From contig VLTH01000002.1 in assembly GCA_008125075.1 (NCBI GenBank), forward strand, positions 3,017,024-3,081,023: 64,000 bases of DNA, read 5' to 3'. This document shows, piece after piece, positions 46,843-55,266 of this stretch. Numbering within the stretch: the stretch's first letter is position 1; each line of letters opens with the position of its first letter. The position numbers were made by a program, and so were the translations under genes. The notes under the pieces are model-generated. The model saw only the letters and a list, made by a program, of their open reading frames with translations, was not told the DNA's origin and did no database searches. Source of the DNA: Acetivibrio alkalicellulosi (GTDB lineage: Bacteria > Bacillota > Clostridia > Acetivibrionales > Acetivibrionaceae).

Positions 46843-48171
46843 TTAGCCCTTGATTGTATTAATTATAGTTTTAAAATTCACTTTCTGACCACTATATAAA
46901 ATCATACCCTTGTAAATTCTTGCTGACAATACAATTGTACCAATAGAAAATAAAATTAGTATTAGGGCTGAGATTAAACCACTTATAAGTCCAATATTTC
47001 CTACAATCAAGTCGATAGGTGTACTAAATGGTGCTGTGAATGGAACATACCTTGCTACTTCTATTATATTTTCTCTACCTAAAGCAGATGACAGATAACA
47101 AGTTAGCCAACTAATTATAATTGGAAACTGATATAAGCTTTGAGTAGAAGCTGCATCCTCAGGCCTTGAAACCATACATCCAGCTAACCCTGCAAGTACG
47201 CAATAGAATAAAAACCCTACACTAAATATAATAAATGCTAAAATTATGGCAGGAATTGATAGTGCTGTTTCTCCCATAGTATCACGAAACATTTCAATTA
47301 TAGTTACCACAGAACTTTCATACTCTGGGTAAATAGATCTTGCTAATGCATTTCCTCCATATAGCCCTGCTATTCCAGCAATAATCCAGGATAAAAACTG
47401 AATTACCGCCACAGAAGAGATAGCTAATACTTTTCCAGTAATCAATGCATATGGATGCACTGTTGTTATTAAAGTCTCCACCAATTTTGATGTCTTTTCT
47501 GTAGAAACCTCTTTACTTATCGTCATACCATGGAATAACAACAGAAAGTACAAAACAAGACCAAAAAGCATTGGTGCAATGGTTTTCATCATAATAGCAA
47601 AAAAACTGGTATCTTGGCCAACTTCGCTGTAGGAAGTAACAATGGGGGTCATAATCATGGTCAGCTTTTCTGGTGTAAGACCTACCTGGGTCATTTTGTT
47701 TATATTAAATGCTTCTGACATCATCTGTAGAAGAATTTCAACATTCCACTCAGAAACAGGTGAGCCCTCTTTTATTACTCCCTCCATTTCATATCTGTCG
47801 CCACTAACTGACACAATTACAACTATGCTATTATTGAATTCTTTCGCATACTTTTCAATTACCTGTTCACTGGATAGATTTGCAACGCTTTCAAAGTTAA
47901 TATGTTTAAACCGCTGGTCATCTATTCTTTGCAAATAGCTTGAATAATCAGTCTCTTCAAATCCACTTTGATCAAGAACGTACACCTTTTCAATAGGAAA
48001 TTGTTCATCATCTATTTTGTCAGGTTTTGCTGTAAAAACACTTATTATGACAATGCCTGCAATTAACACTAATGCAACTAATATAGACACCACCTGAAAA
48101 CCCTTTTTACTCACAGATTGGTGGAGGGTAAATTTATAGACATCCGTCCATTTTCTAAAATTATTTTTCAT
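46843..48171 (-). CDS. ABC-2 type permease (NatB-like), second copy
   Basis: 442 residues: one helix at ~27-48, a large extracytoplasmic domain (~50-190), then five or six helices (~195-430). It is the plan of NatB/YhaP-type exporters. It starts 11 nt inside the end of the preceding permease gene. With the ATPase at 49503 the operon encodes a heterodimeric exporter. NatAB relatives move Na+ or drugs, and substrate cannot be read from the sequence. No clear terminator follows. Confidence 0.9.
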   Translation of the reverse strand: MKNNFRKWTDVYKFTLHQSVSKKGFQVVSILVALVLIAGIVIISVFTAKPDKIDDEQFPIEKVYVLDQSGFEETDYSSYLQRIDDQRFKHINFESVANLSSEQVIEKYAKEFNNSIVVIVSVSGDRYEMEGVIKEGSPVSEWNVEILLQMMSEAFNINKMTQVGLTPEKLTMIMTPIVTSYSEVGQDTSFFAIMMKTIAPMLFGLVLYFLLLFHGMTISKEVSTEKTSKLVETLITTVHPYALITGKVLAISSVAVIQFLSWIIAGIAGLYGGNALARSIYPEYESSVVTIIEMFRDTMGETALSIPAIILAFIIFSVGFLFYCVLAGLAGCMVSRPEDAASTQSLYQFPIIISWLTCYLSSALGRENIIEVARYVPFTAPFSTPIDLIVGNIGLISGLISALILILFSIGTIVLSARIYKGMILYSGQKVNFKTIINTIKG

Positions 48172-49516
48172 TAACTGACCCCTCCTTTACGGTTTTTGCT
48201 ATTTTAAATAATTCCTTCATAGCTATTCTATTTCCATTATGGAGTATCAACGTTTCATAAACCCGGGCTACAAATCTAAATAACAATACTATTGAAATAA
48301 TTTGAACTATTATGGATGATATAACAAGTAAAACAGAGGTTTTCCCTAATATTACAGCTCCTGGCATAATAAATGGAGAAGATAGCGGGAATATAAGAGC
48401 AAAGTATACAAATGCATTCTCTCCTGTTCCCATAAGTGTTCCTGCAGCTCCCATGCCAACATAGGCGCCAATCAAACTTGTAAAAGTAAACATGGTTAAG
48501 CTCTCACTTACCTCCTCTACTCTACTTGTAGTAGCTCCTGCTAATCCTGCAAGGGTTGCATAAAAAATAAATCCAAGGGCAATTATTAGTAAACATATTA
48601 TAATTTTATCAATTCCAAAATTATTAATAACATCTGGATTTATATAATCTTTAAGGATGTTTTCCCTTCCTGGGTTTATATAATGACTTGTTATGCTATT
48701 GGAGATAAATAGCAATATAATTATAAAAACAAACTGAATTAATACTGCACTGAGCATAGCAAGTATTTTTCCTATAATAATAGCTAAGGGTTTTATAGAT
48801 GTTAGCAAATGCTCAATTACCTTAGAAGACTTTTCTGTCACAATTGAAGTAGCAATTTTTGTACTTGCTGTCATATTTACCATCAATATAATAAATAATA
48901 TTCCATACAAAAGCCAGTAATCATTATATGAAATTGAGGTATCTTCTAAAATAATTTCCTTTCCTTTAGAGTCTACAGTATAAACTCTAGTTCCTACTTC
49001 TGATTTTATAACTTCCAGCTGCTCATCTGAAATATCTACATTATCAATAATGATCTGTTCAAAAGATTCCATTACAGCATTCCCTAAAAGCTCTAGCTCG
49101 GTATTTTTAACAATTCCACTACTTGCTTTTGTAAAATGTAGAAAATACATTCCCTCATCTTTGGTTATTTTAAGTGTAACTGCTGGTTCATCATCCTTTT
49201 CAATCTGTTCTAATACATCATCATATTCCTTATTTTCAGTAATAAACTTTAAATCATTAACTGCTATTTCTAGGTTAGATACCTTAGTAAAGTCTATATC
49301 TGTAATTTCAGTTTCATTATAAACATAAACAGTTTGTATTTTAATTAAACCTTCCTCTTCTACATTATCACCTATAACCAAATTCATAATGGGAATAAGT
49401 AAAATTGAAAAGGTAACAAAAATAATAAATCCGATAATAAATGCCTTGCTTTTCAATGTCTGTTTTAATGTAAAAGCAAAGACATCTCTCCAACCAGATA
49501 TACTACTCATCTTCAT
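48161..49516 (-). CDS. ABC-2 type permease (NatB-like), first copy
   Basis: 451 residues from ATG 49516 (MKMSSISGWRDVFAFTLKQ). GGGGAG lies just upstream, and the start overlaps the ATPase stop by 14 nt. The longer frame from 49573 extends into the ATPase gene and is not supported. It has the same plan as its partner: a helix near 20-45, an extracytoplasmic domain with EVGTRVYT, then a multi-helix block. The two permeases share the opening pattern DVxxFTLxQ, consistent with duplication. Confidence 0.9.
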   Translation of the reverse strand: MKMSSISGWRDVFAFTLKQTLKSKAFIIGFIIFVTFSILLIPIMNLVIGDNVEEEGLIKIQTVYVYNETEITDIDFTKVSNLEIAVNDLKFITENKEYDDVLEQIEKDDEPAVTLKITKDEGMYFLHFTKASSGIVKNTELELLGNAVMESFEQIIIDNVDISDEQLEVIKSEVGTRVYTVDSKGKEIILEDTSISYNDYWLLYGILFIILMVNMTASTKIATSIVTEKSSKVIEHLLTSIKPLAIIIGKILAMLSAVLIQFVFIIILLFISNSITSHYINPGRENILKDYINPDVINNFGIDKIIICLLIIALGFIFYATLAGLAGATTSRVEEVSESLTMFTFTSLIGAYVGMGAAGTLMGTGENAFVYFALIFPLSSPFIMPGAVILGKTSVLLVISSIIVQIISIVLLFRFVARVYETLILHNGNRIAMKELFKIAKTVKEGSVNEK

Positions 49517-50444
49517 GAACACTCCCCACCTTTTCAATAAATATTTCATGTAATGATGGTTCACGAAGTTCAAATTTCACCACCGGAATTTTTTCTTCAA
49601 TTAATTTAGCCAGCAATGACATTGCTTGATCTTCACCTTGCACTTTTATATGGTATTCACTTGGAGTTTTGTTTTGTATTTTAAGTCCAAACATAGAAAT
49701 ATAGGATGCAATATCCTTTTCACTCTTTATAAACAGATTTACTCTCCCATATCCCTTCTTTATCTCATTTAAATTGCCCTGAAGTACCGTCTTTCCTCTA
49801 TTGAGTATAATAATATCAGAACAAAACTCTTCAATAGTAGGCATCTGATGGCTGGACATTATGAGATATTTGTCCTTTGCTATTTCTCCTCGTATTATTT
49901 CTTTGAACAAATCTGTATTAACAGGATCTAGTCCGCTTAAAGGCTCATCTAATATTAAAAACTTAGGATCAGCAATTAATGCTGCCATTAGCTGTATTTT
50001 CTGTTGATTTCCCTTTGATAACTGTTCTGCTAAATTAGCCTTCCCCTTGCCTTTACCTTTAGTCTTTGGCGGAAAAATGTACTCTTCTACTAAAAGACGC
50101 TCTGACCAATGTTTGATTTTCTCCATTGCTTCTTTTTTCTGAACATTCCGTAACTTTGCAAAGTACAATAATTGATCTAAAAGAGAATACTTTGGATACA
50201 GTCCCCTTTCTTCTGCTAGATAACCAACACTCATATTAACAGCATCAAAGGGCTTTCCTTCCCATAAAACTTTTCCACTGTCATAGGCTAGCATACCGAG
50301 TATGACACGAATTGAAGTTGTTTTTCCTGCTCCATTAGTACCAAGAAGCGCAAAAACACCCGGTTTATCCATTTCAAAACTCAAATTATCTACAACAACC
50401 TTTTCTCCATATTTCTTTGTTAAATTTTGAACAATTAAAGACAT
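49503..50444 (-). CDS. ABC transporter ATP-binding protein (NatA-like)
   Basis: 313 residues. Walker A ALLGTNGAGKTTS, signature LSKGNQQKIQLMAAL, Walker B FLILDEPLSGLDP, switch His in SSHQM. The C-terminal ~90 residues are the extra domain usual in NatA/DrrA-type exporters. An insert TKGKGKGKANL before the signature is lysine/glycine-rich and unusual. First gene of a three-gene exporter operon. A palindromic promoter region lies upstream at 50484-50519. Confidence 0.93.
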   Translation of the reverse strand: MSLIVQNLTKKYGEKVVVDNLSFEMDKPGVFALLGTNGAGKTTSIRVILGMLAYDSGKVLWEGKPFDAVNMSVGYLAEERGLYPKYSLLDQLLYFAKLRNVQKKEAMEKIKHWSERLLVEEYIFPPKTKGKGKGKANLAEQLSKGNQQKIQLMAALIADPKFLILDEPLSGLDPVNTDLFKEIIRGEIAKDKYLIMSSHQMPTIEEFCSDIIILNRGKTVLQGNLNEIKKGYGRVNLFIKSEKDIASYISMFGLKIQNKTPSEYHIKVQGEDQAMSLLAKLIEEKIPVVKFELREPSLHEIFIEKVGSVHEDE

Positions 50445-50483
50445 TATCTCCCCTCTTTTCTTTAACTCAATATTTATAAAATA

Positions 50484-50519
50484 ATTATACCATATGATAA
50501 TATTATCGGATAATGGTAT
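50484..50519 (-). promoter_or_regulatory. Palindromic promoter region of the exporter operon
   Basis: On the minus strand TATAAT (complement of 50484-50489) is a good -10. A perfect palindrome GATAATATTATC (50496-50507) lies in the spacer, inside a longer imperfect dyad running from ATACCAT (50487) to ATGGTAT (50513-50519). The -35 is poor, which suits an activator- or repressor-controlled promoter. The regulator is unknown. Confidence 0.45.
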
Positions 50520-50870
50520 TAATTATCTTTAACTAATATTATAATGCTAGGACAAATCAGCAAATACCCAAAACCCCTAATTACCCAGAATTTAGTATTA
50601 AGATTATTTAAGTCTCCCAATCCTTAGTTCTGAATCCCAAATTCTCTTATAATCTTTAATCTTTGATATAACTTGATTATATCAAAAAAATTTGCTAAAA
50701 AACAGACTATTCTAGATGAATTATTTAGTGGAATGTTAACATAGGAGCTTTAGGTGGAGGCTCTACTCCAGTTGTAGATTATAAGAGAACGTGGAAATAT
50801 TATAATTAGATAAATAAGAAAGTGGCTTCATTCTTCATTAGAGTCTAGAAGCTATTTTAATGTTAAGTAC

Positions 50871-50898
50871 GGGGCTTATTTGACATCAAATAAGCCCC
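50871..50898 (-). terminator. Strong hairpin downstream of the cellulase gene
   Basis: GGGGCTTATTTG (50871-50882) and CAAATAAGCCCC (50887-50898) form a perfect 12-bp stem with a 4-nt loop, 62 nt past the cellulase stop. No T run follows on the minus strand, so it may stop transcription weakly or mainly protect the 3' end. Confidence 0.6.
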
Positions 50899-50959
50899 TA
50901 AGTGAAAATTTAATTCTCAGCATTCTCAAATTACTAAAACACTAAGAAATAATATGTAT

Positions 50960-53900
50960 CTAATCCTCTAAAATATCTATTAGAAGTGCAATCATTGTAG
51001 CAGCTTCCGCTCTTGATGCATTTGCCTTTGGATCAAATACATTATTACCTCTACCAGTTATGATACCTGCATTTCGCATAGCATACACTGCTGGTTTTGC
51101 ATATTCTGATATTTGGTTGTCATCTGCAAAATCCAACTCTTCACCATTTTGAAAGTCATAGTTTACAATATTTTCAGCATATAGTTTAATCATTACTGCC
51201 ATATCTTGACGTGAAATATTTGCATTTGGATCAAAATTCCCGTTGTATCCTTTAACAATGCCCTTTTCATAAGCCCACTGAACTGCTCCATTAAACCAAT
51301 CTGTTGAATGCACATCTTCAAAAACAGATTGTTCATAGACACTTAAATCAGCCTGTGCAAGATTTGCAAGTATTTGTGCAAATTCTGCTCTAGTTACATT
51401 ATCGTAAGGTGCAAATATTCCCTTACTCTTACCAATTATAATGTTTCTTTGTGCAAGTAGATTTACAGACTCTTCATACCATCCTGATACATCAGAAAAG
51501 AATATTTTATCACCGTCTGAACCTGGCATTTCTTCAGTTTCCTGCTCTATTACATCTTCATCTATAGGCTCTTCAGTTTCTTCTGTTTCTTGTTCAGTTT
51601 TCTCTTCTGTTTCTTGTTCAGTTTTCTCTTCTAATACAGGTTCCTCTGTAGGCTGTGGAGTAGATACAATTCTTCCCCCACCACTTCTAACAGGTGTAGG
51701 TGCAGGTGGCTCTGGATTAACTACATCATCTTTTTCAAATCGTATGTTGTCTAAATATAATCTTCCTGCAAAGTAAGTATAATCGTCTTCCGCAAAAATA
51801 AGAATCATATTGCGCAATTCCATGTCATCTTCAATTCCATTAATATGTCTTATTGACATTTTAACTTCATAATGATATAAATCATCTTCTGTCAGTACTG
51901 CTTCATCATCTAAAGCTGTAAAATCAATTTTAAAGACATCTAAAGATTGGGCCCACCAGCCAGCATCAGGTGGCTGAAAAACAACATTAATTGCCATGGA
52001 TCCGTGATCAATACCACGAATTGGATCTACGTAGAGGTCAAATACTACAAAGTCATTTTCTCCTCGGACCATTCCACCTTTCCACAACTCCAAACGTGGT
52101 GCAGATGCCCATCCATCAGAAGGCTTAACTTCAGGGTAAGCAAATTCCCATGAAATAGCATTAGAGCCATTAGCCTCTTCAATTGTTAGTGCTGTTTTTA
52201 CCCCAGATTCAGGGTTCCAATCCCATCCTTGACGAGTTCCGTCTTCAAAATCTGATGGAAGTTTTGATTCACCTTTTGGGTCGTGAATTACTGGTATTTC
52301 TACAATAGTTCCTGAAACTGTTATACTATCTATGTAAATAGTATCTGCTCCTTCTGTCCCTATAAACAATATAATGTTTGTCAATGTATTATCATCAGGA
52401 TCCATTGCTATTACCTCAAGTGAAGGAGAATCATCTTTGGTAATAGTTAAAACAGCTCTATATTTATCTCCAAAAACTTCAAAATCATCTTCTGTTAGCT
52501 GAATTGCCCTTACAGGATTTGCCCAACCTGCTGCCGGACCTTGTGGAACCGCTGCAACTGATACAGTTGAAGGTGATTCAACCAAAATGACAAATGATAT
52601 TTCTTCTCCTCCTAAAATATCAACTTCCTGCCCCCAATTATCTGATGAGATACGAGCATTGGCCCAGAAGTTTCCATCCGAGATATCATTACTTTGATCT
52701 AATCCTGAAATTCTAAGTGTATTATCAACATTGGCTAATTCTATGGTATCTATGGGACTATCTGGATTTACAACAAACCCCTGGGTAGTTTCATTTTCAA
52801 AATCCCATAAAACCTTAGTAAAAGCCTTTCTATTAATTGGCTCATATTCAATCCCCTTAATACGTGCACGTACGTATTCACCAGAAAGACTTAATTCTTT
52901 TATAGCCCATACCTGATCATCTCCAGGGTCAAGGGAAGTAGCTTCTGTTTTATTTAATTCAAAAGGAGTAAATGAACCTGAAATTTCATTTTTATTAGTT
53001 AAAGACCAGTTAGTCCAACTGATATAATTTTCATTTAAAAACTCAATCCACACATCAGCTTCATCTAGATATGGTCCCCCGTCACCTGTTGCCTCACTAA
53101 CTCCCCACTCGGTAGCAAATACAGCAACTCCATTTTCCAGTGCATAACGAGCATTGCTCATTACATTATTCCTACTTGAATTTGGAGTATCAACAGGATA
53201 ACTATCATTTGACGGCATATGTGTTCCTGTGTAGAAATGAACTGTATACATTATATTTTCAGCATCTATAGGATCATCAGCTGATAAGTCTGGTCGTTGA
53301 CTCCAGTTTGGATTCCCAACAATAATAATGTTATCTCCTTTTTCACGAAGCATTTCTACGATAGGTTCTGCATATTCTTTTACAGCCTGCCATCCCTCTT
53401 CATTGTTAGGTATTCCAGGACCACCGCTGCTATTAGGACTTGGTTCATTAGCAAGCTCCCATATTATGTAATGATTCTTTTCATGGTCTTTATAATATTC
53501 CGCAAGTTCTTCAAAGAAATCATATGCTCCTGAATAAATTTCAGCTCTAGGATCTCCTGGCGCATGAACATGCCAGTCTACAATTACATACATATCATGT
53601 TCAAATGCCAGTTCTATTCCTTTATAAACCAAGTCTTTAACGCGTGGATTAGTAGCGTATCCATTTTCTCCAACATACATAGCAAGGCGTATAACATTTG
53701 ACTCCCAATCATTTGCCAATGCTGCAAAAGCATTTTCATTTACTATTTCGCCAAACCATTGAAGTCCGTGAGTACTCATTCCACGAAGTTGAATAGGAGT
53801 ACCGTCTTCACCAGCTAATGTTAACTGTCCATTGTAATCAACAAGTTGCAGTGCACCAGCCTGTGAAGGTTTTCTTACTGAATCATTTCCAAGAAGATGT

Positions 53901-54586
53901 TTAAATTCAATTGGATTTGGATCTTCTTCTTTTTCATATGATCCAAAAGCTATATTGTCAATATATACTCTTCCTTCAAAATCACTTTCATTATTTGCAA
54001 AAATAAGAATCATATTTCTAAGGAATGTATCATCTTCTATTGAACTGATATTATTAATATCTATTTTTGCACTATAGTAATATAATCCCTGGTCAATTTG
54101 CTCTGCACTATCTAAATCTTCAAAATCAACTATTAAAGGTCTTGGGGCTTGAACCCACCACCCTGCTGTTGGAGGCTGGAATATCAAAAAAACTTCTACT
54201 GAACCTTGAGTTACATTTGCAGGCTCAATATATAAATCAAAAGAAACATAGTCGCTATCCCCTCGAACTAAATCATCTTTCCAAACATCCAACCTTGGAG
54301 AACCTTCCCATGCTTCATCAACAGCTTTATATTCCCAAGAAAGAGCCATTGAACCATTTACCTCTTCAAGAGTTAATGGCTCATCAATACCTGAATCTAT
54401 ATTCCAATTCCATCCCTGTCTTGTGCCATCTTCAAAATCTGATGGTAAAACTGCTTCTCCAATTGGTACCTCTTCTAAATTTGCAAAACTATAGTTTGAG
54501 CAAAAAAACGTTTGAAACAAAGACCATACCAACATAAAAACACATAGCATAGCCAATGTTTTTTTTGAAAATACTTTTAACACCAT
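50960..54586 (-). CDS. S-layer-anchored multidomain GH5 cellulase
   Basis: A 1208-residue secreted endoglucanase-type enzyme. Signal peptide 1-35. A first binding-type module ~40-216. GH5 catalytic domain ~230-565 with acid/base Glu381 (WELANEP) and nucleophile Glu493 (FATEWG). A second, different module ~590-760 (CBM17/28-like, WDFENETTQGF). A third module ~765-952 that repeats the first. A Pro/Thr/Glu-rich linker ~955-1025, and three SLH repeats ~1028-1205 that bind secondary cell-wall polymer. The catalytic domain resembles the GH5_2 cellulases of alkaliphilic Bacillus. With SLH and no dockerin it is a cell-surface, non-cellulosomal enzyme, in contrast to xynZ. GGGGGA ribosome site. Confidence 0.93.
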   Translation of the reverse strand: MVLKVFSKKTLAMLCVFMLVWSLFQTFFCSNYSFANLEEVPIGEAVLPSDFEDGTRQGWNWNIDSGIDEPLTLEEVNGSMALSWEYKAVDEAWEGSPRLDVWKDDLVRGDSDYVSFDLYIEPANVTQGSVEVFLIFQPPTAGWWVQAPRPLIVDFEDLDSAEQIDQGLYYYSAKIDINNISSIEDDTFLRNMILIFANNESDFEGRVYIDNIAFGSYEKEEDPNPIEFKHLLGNDSVRKPSQAGALQLVDYNGQLTLAGEDGTPIQLRGMSTHGLQWFGEIVNENAFAALANDWESNVIRLAMYVGENGYATNPRVKDLVYKGIELAFEHDMYVIVDWHVHAPGDPRAEIYSGAYDFFEELAEYYKDHEKNHYIIWELANEPSPNSSGGPGIPNNEEGWQAVKEYAEPIVEMLREKGDNIIIVGNPNWSQRPDLSADDPIDAENIMYTVHFYTGTHMPSNDSYPVDTPNSSRNNVMSNARYALENGVAVFATEWGVSEATGDGGPYLDEADVWIEFLNENYISWTNWSLTNKNEISGSFTPFELNKTEATSLDPGDDQVWAIKELSLSGEYVRARIKGIEYEPINRKAFTKVLWDFENETTQGFVVNPDSPIDTIELANVDNTLRISGLDQSNDISDGNFWANARISSDNWGQEVDILGGEEISFVILVESPSTVSVAAVPQGPAAGWANPVRAIQLTEDDFEVFGDKYRAVLTITKDDSPSLEVIAMDPDDNTLTNIILFIGTEGADTIYIDSITVSGTIVEIPVIHDPKGESKLPSDFEDGTRQGWDWNPESGVKTALTIEEANGSNAISWEFAYPEVKPSDGWASAPRLELWKGGMVRGENDFVVFDLYVDPIRGIDHGSMAINVVFQPPDAGWWAQSLDVFKIDFTALDDEAVLTEDDLYHYEVKMSIRHINGIEDDMELRNMILIFAEDDYTYFAGRLYLDNIRFEKDDVVNPEPPAPTPVRSGGGRIVSTPQPTEEPVLEEKTEQETEEKTEQETEETEEPIDEDVIEQETEEMPGSDGDKIFFSDVSGWYEESVNLLAQRNIIIGKSKGIFAPYDNVTRAEFAQILANLAQADLSVYEQSVFEDVHSTDWFNGAVQWAYEKGIVKGYNGNFDPNANISRQDMAVMIKLYAENIVNYDFQNGEELDFADDNQISEYAKPAVYAMRNAGIITGRGNNVFDPKANASRAEAATMIALLIDILED

Positions 54587-54773
54587 ACTAATCCCCCTAT
54601 TATAATTTTTTTAAATGCTGTTTCAAGATTTGTAATTTATAAATCCCCCCTAACGAAAAACTAATAGCCAAAGCACAACATATGATTAAAAGTATAAATA
54701 TGAAAGAGTGTCTACTAAGGAATGTCTTAAAATAATACTTCCACTTTTCACTTATACTATTTTGCATAAAACA

Positions 54774-54820
54774 AGGCCTTTAGTGTAATAATGGTAGAAG
54801 TTATATTTTAAGTCTTCCTA
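54774..54820 (+). repeat. Repeat family C, copy 3 (left end only)
   Basis: GGCCTTTAGTGTAATAATGG, then TAGAAGTTATATTTTAAGTC and TTCCTA, matching the left part of copies 1, 2 and 4. No right part follows. Confidence 0.5.
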
Positions 54821-55068
54821 ATCACATGCATTTTTGGGTAATCACACAATTTGCAAGCGCATTAAATCAAAAGCTTATATTCTAATAAAGTATTTTTAGA
54901 ATAGTTAGCCCAATAAAAAGACCACTAACTTGCACATGTTTAAATGTGTAGAATTTTACAAAGACTAGTTTAAAGATAATTTTGCAAAGACTATTAGCAT
55001 CTTGTACTCCAAGTAACATTATAACATTATATTACTTTAATTTTCAATAAGTAATAGGGATTATTTCA

Positions 55069-55181
55069 TATCGCAGCGGAAGCCGCAATCATAGTAGTTA
55101 AGTTCCGCTGCGATAAACAGAGGAACTATATCTTCTAAAAAGTTTGCTAAAAAAGCAAACTTTTTGAGAAGAATAGTATAT
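55069..55181 (+). repeat. Repeat family A, copy 4
   Basis: The best-preserved copy: TATCGCAGCGGAAGC, TTCCGCTGCGATA, CAGAGGAACTATATCTTC, AAAAAGTTTGC / GCAAACTTTTT, GAGAAGAATAGTATA. Nearly identical to copy 3. It lies 85 nt past the stop of the minus-strand sensor kinase gene. Confidence 0.85.
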
Positions 55182-55266
55182 AATTTGCCTGGTTATAGAC
55201 AATTTATCACTTGAAATCCTTCATATGTAGGTAGTGCATATATTTATGTGCCCACACTTATTATGT

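Larger units (their letters stand above)
50445..50959. other. Intergenic region between exporter operon and cellulase gene
   Basis: 515 nt with no gene. It contains the promoter dyad of the exporter (50484-50519), a diverged inverted copy of repeat B (about 50740-50795, TTTAGGTGGAGGC and GATTATAAGAGAAC) and the strong hairpin at 50871-50898. The rest is AT-rich with no pattern. Confidence 0.55.
54587..55266. other. Intergenic region with repeat C copy 3 and repeat A copy 4
   Basis: 680 nt with no supported gene. Repeat C copy 3 left end lies at 54774-54820 and repeat A copy 4 at 55069-55181. The cellulase promoter should be in 54600-54770. No convincing boxes were found in it. Confidence 0.5.

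Noticed and set aside
54067-54537. A 156-codon plus-strand frame opposite the cellulase N-terminus
   Set aside because: Leucine-rich antisense shadow of the first binding module, with no ribosome site or family pattern.
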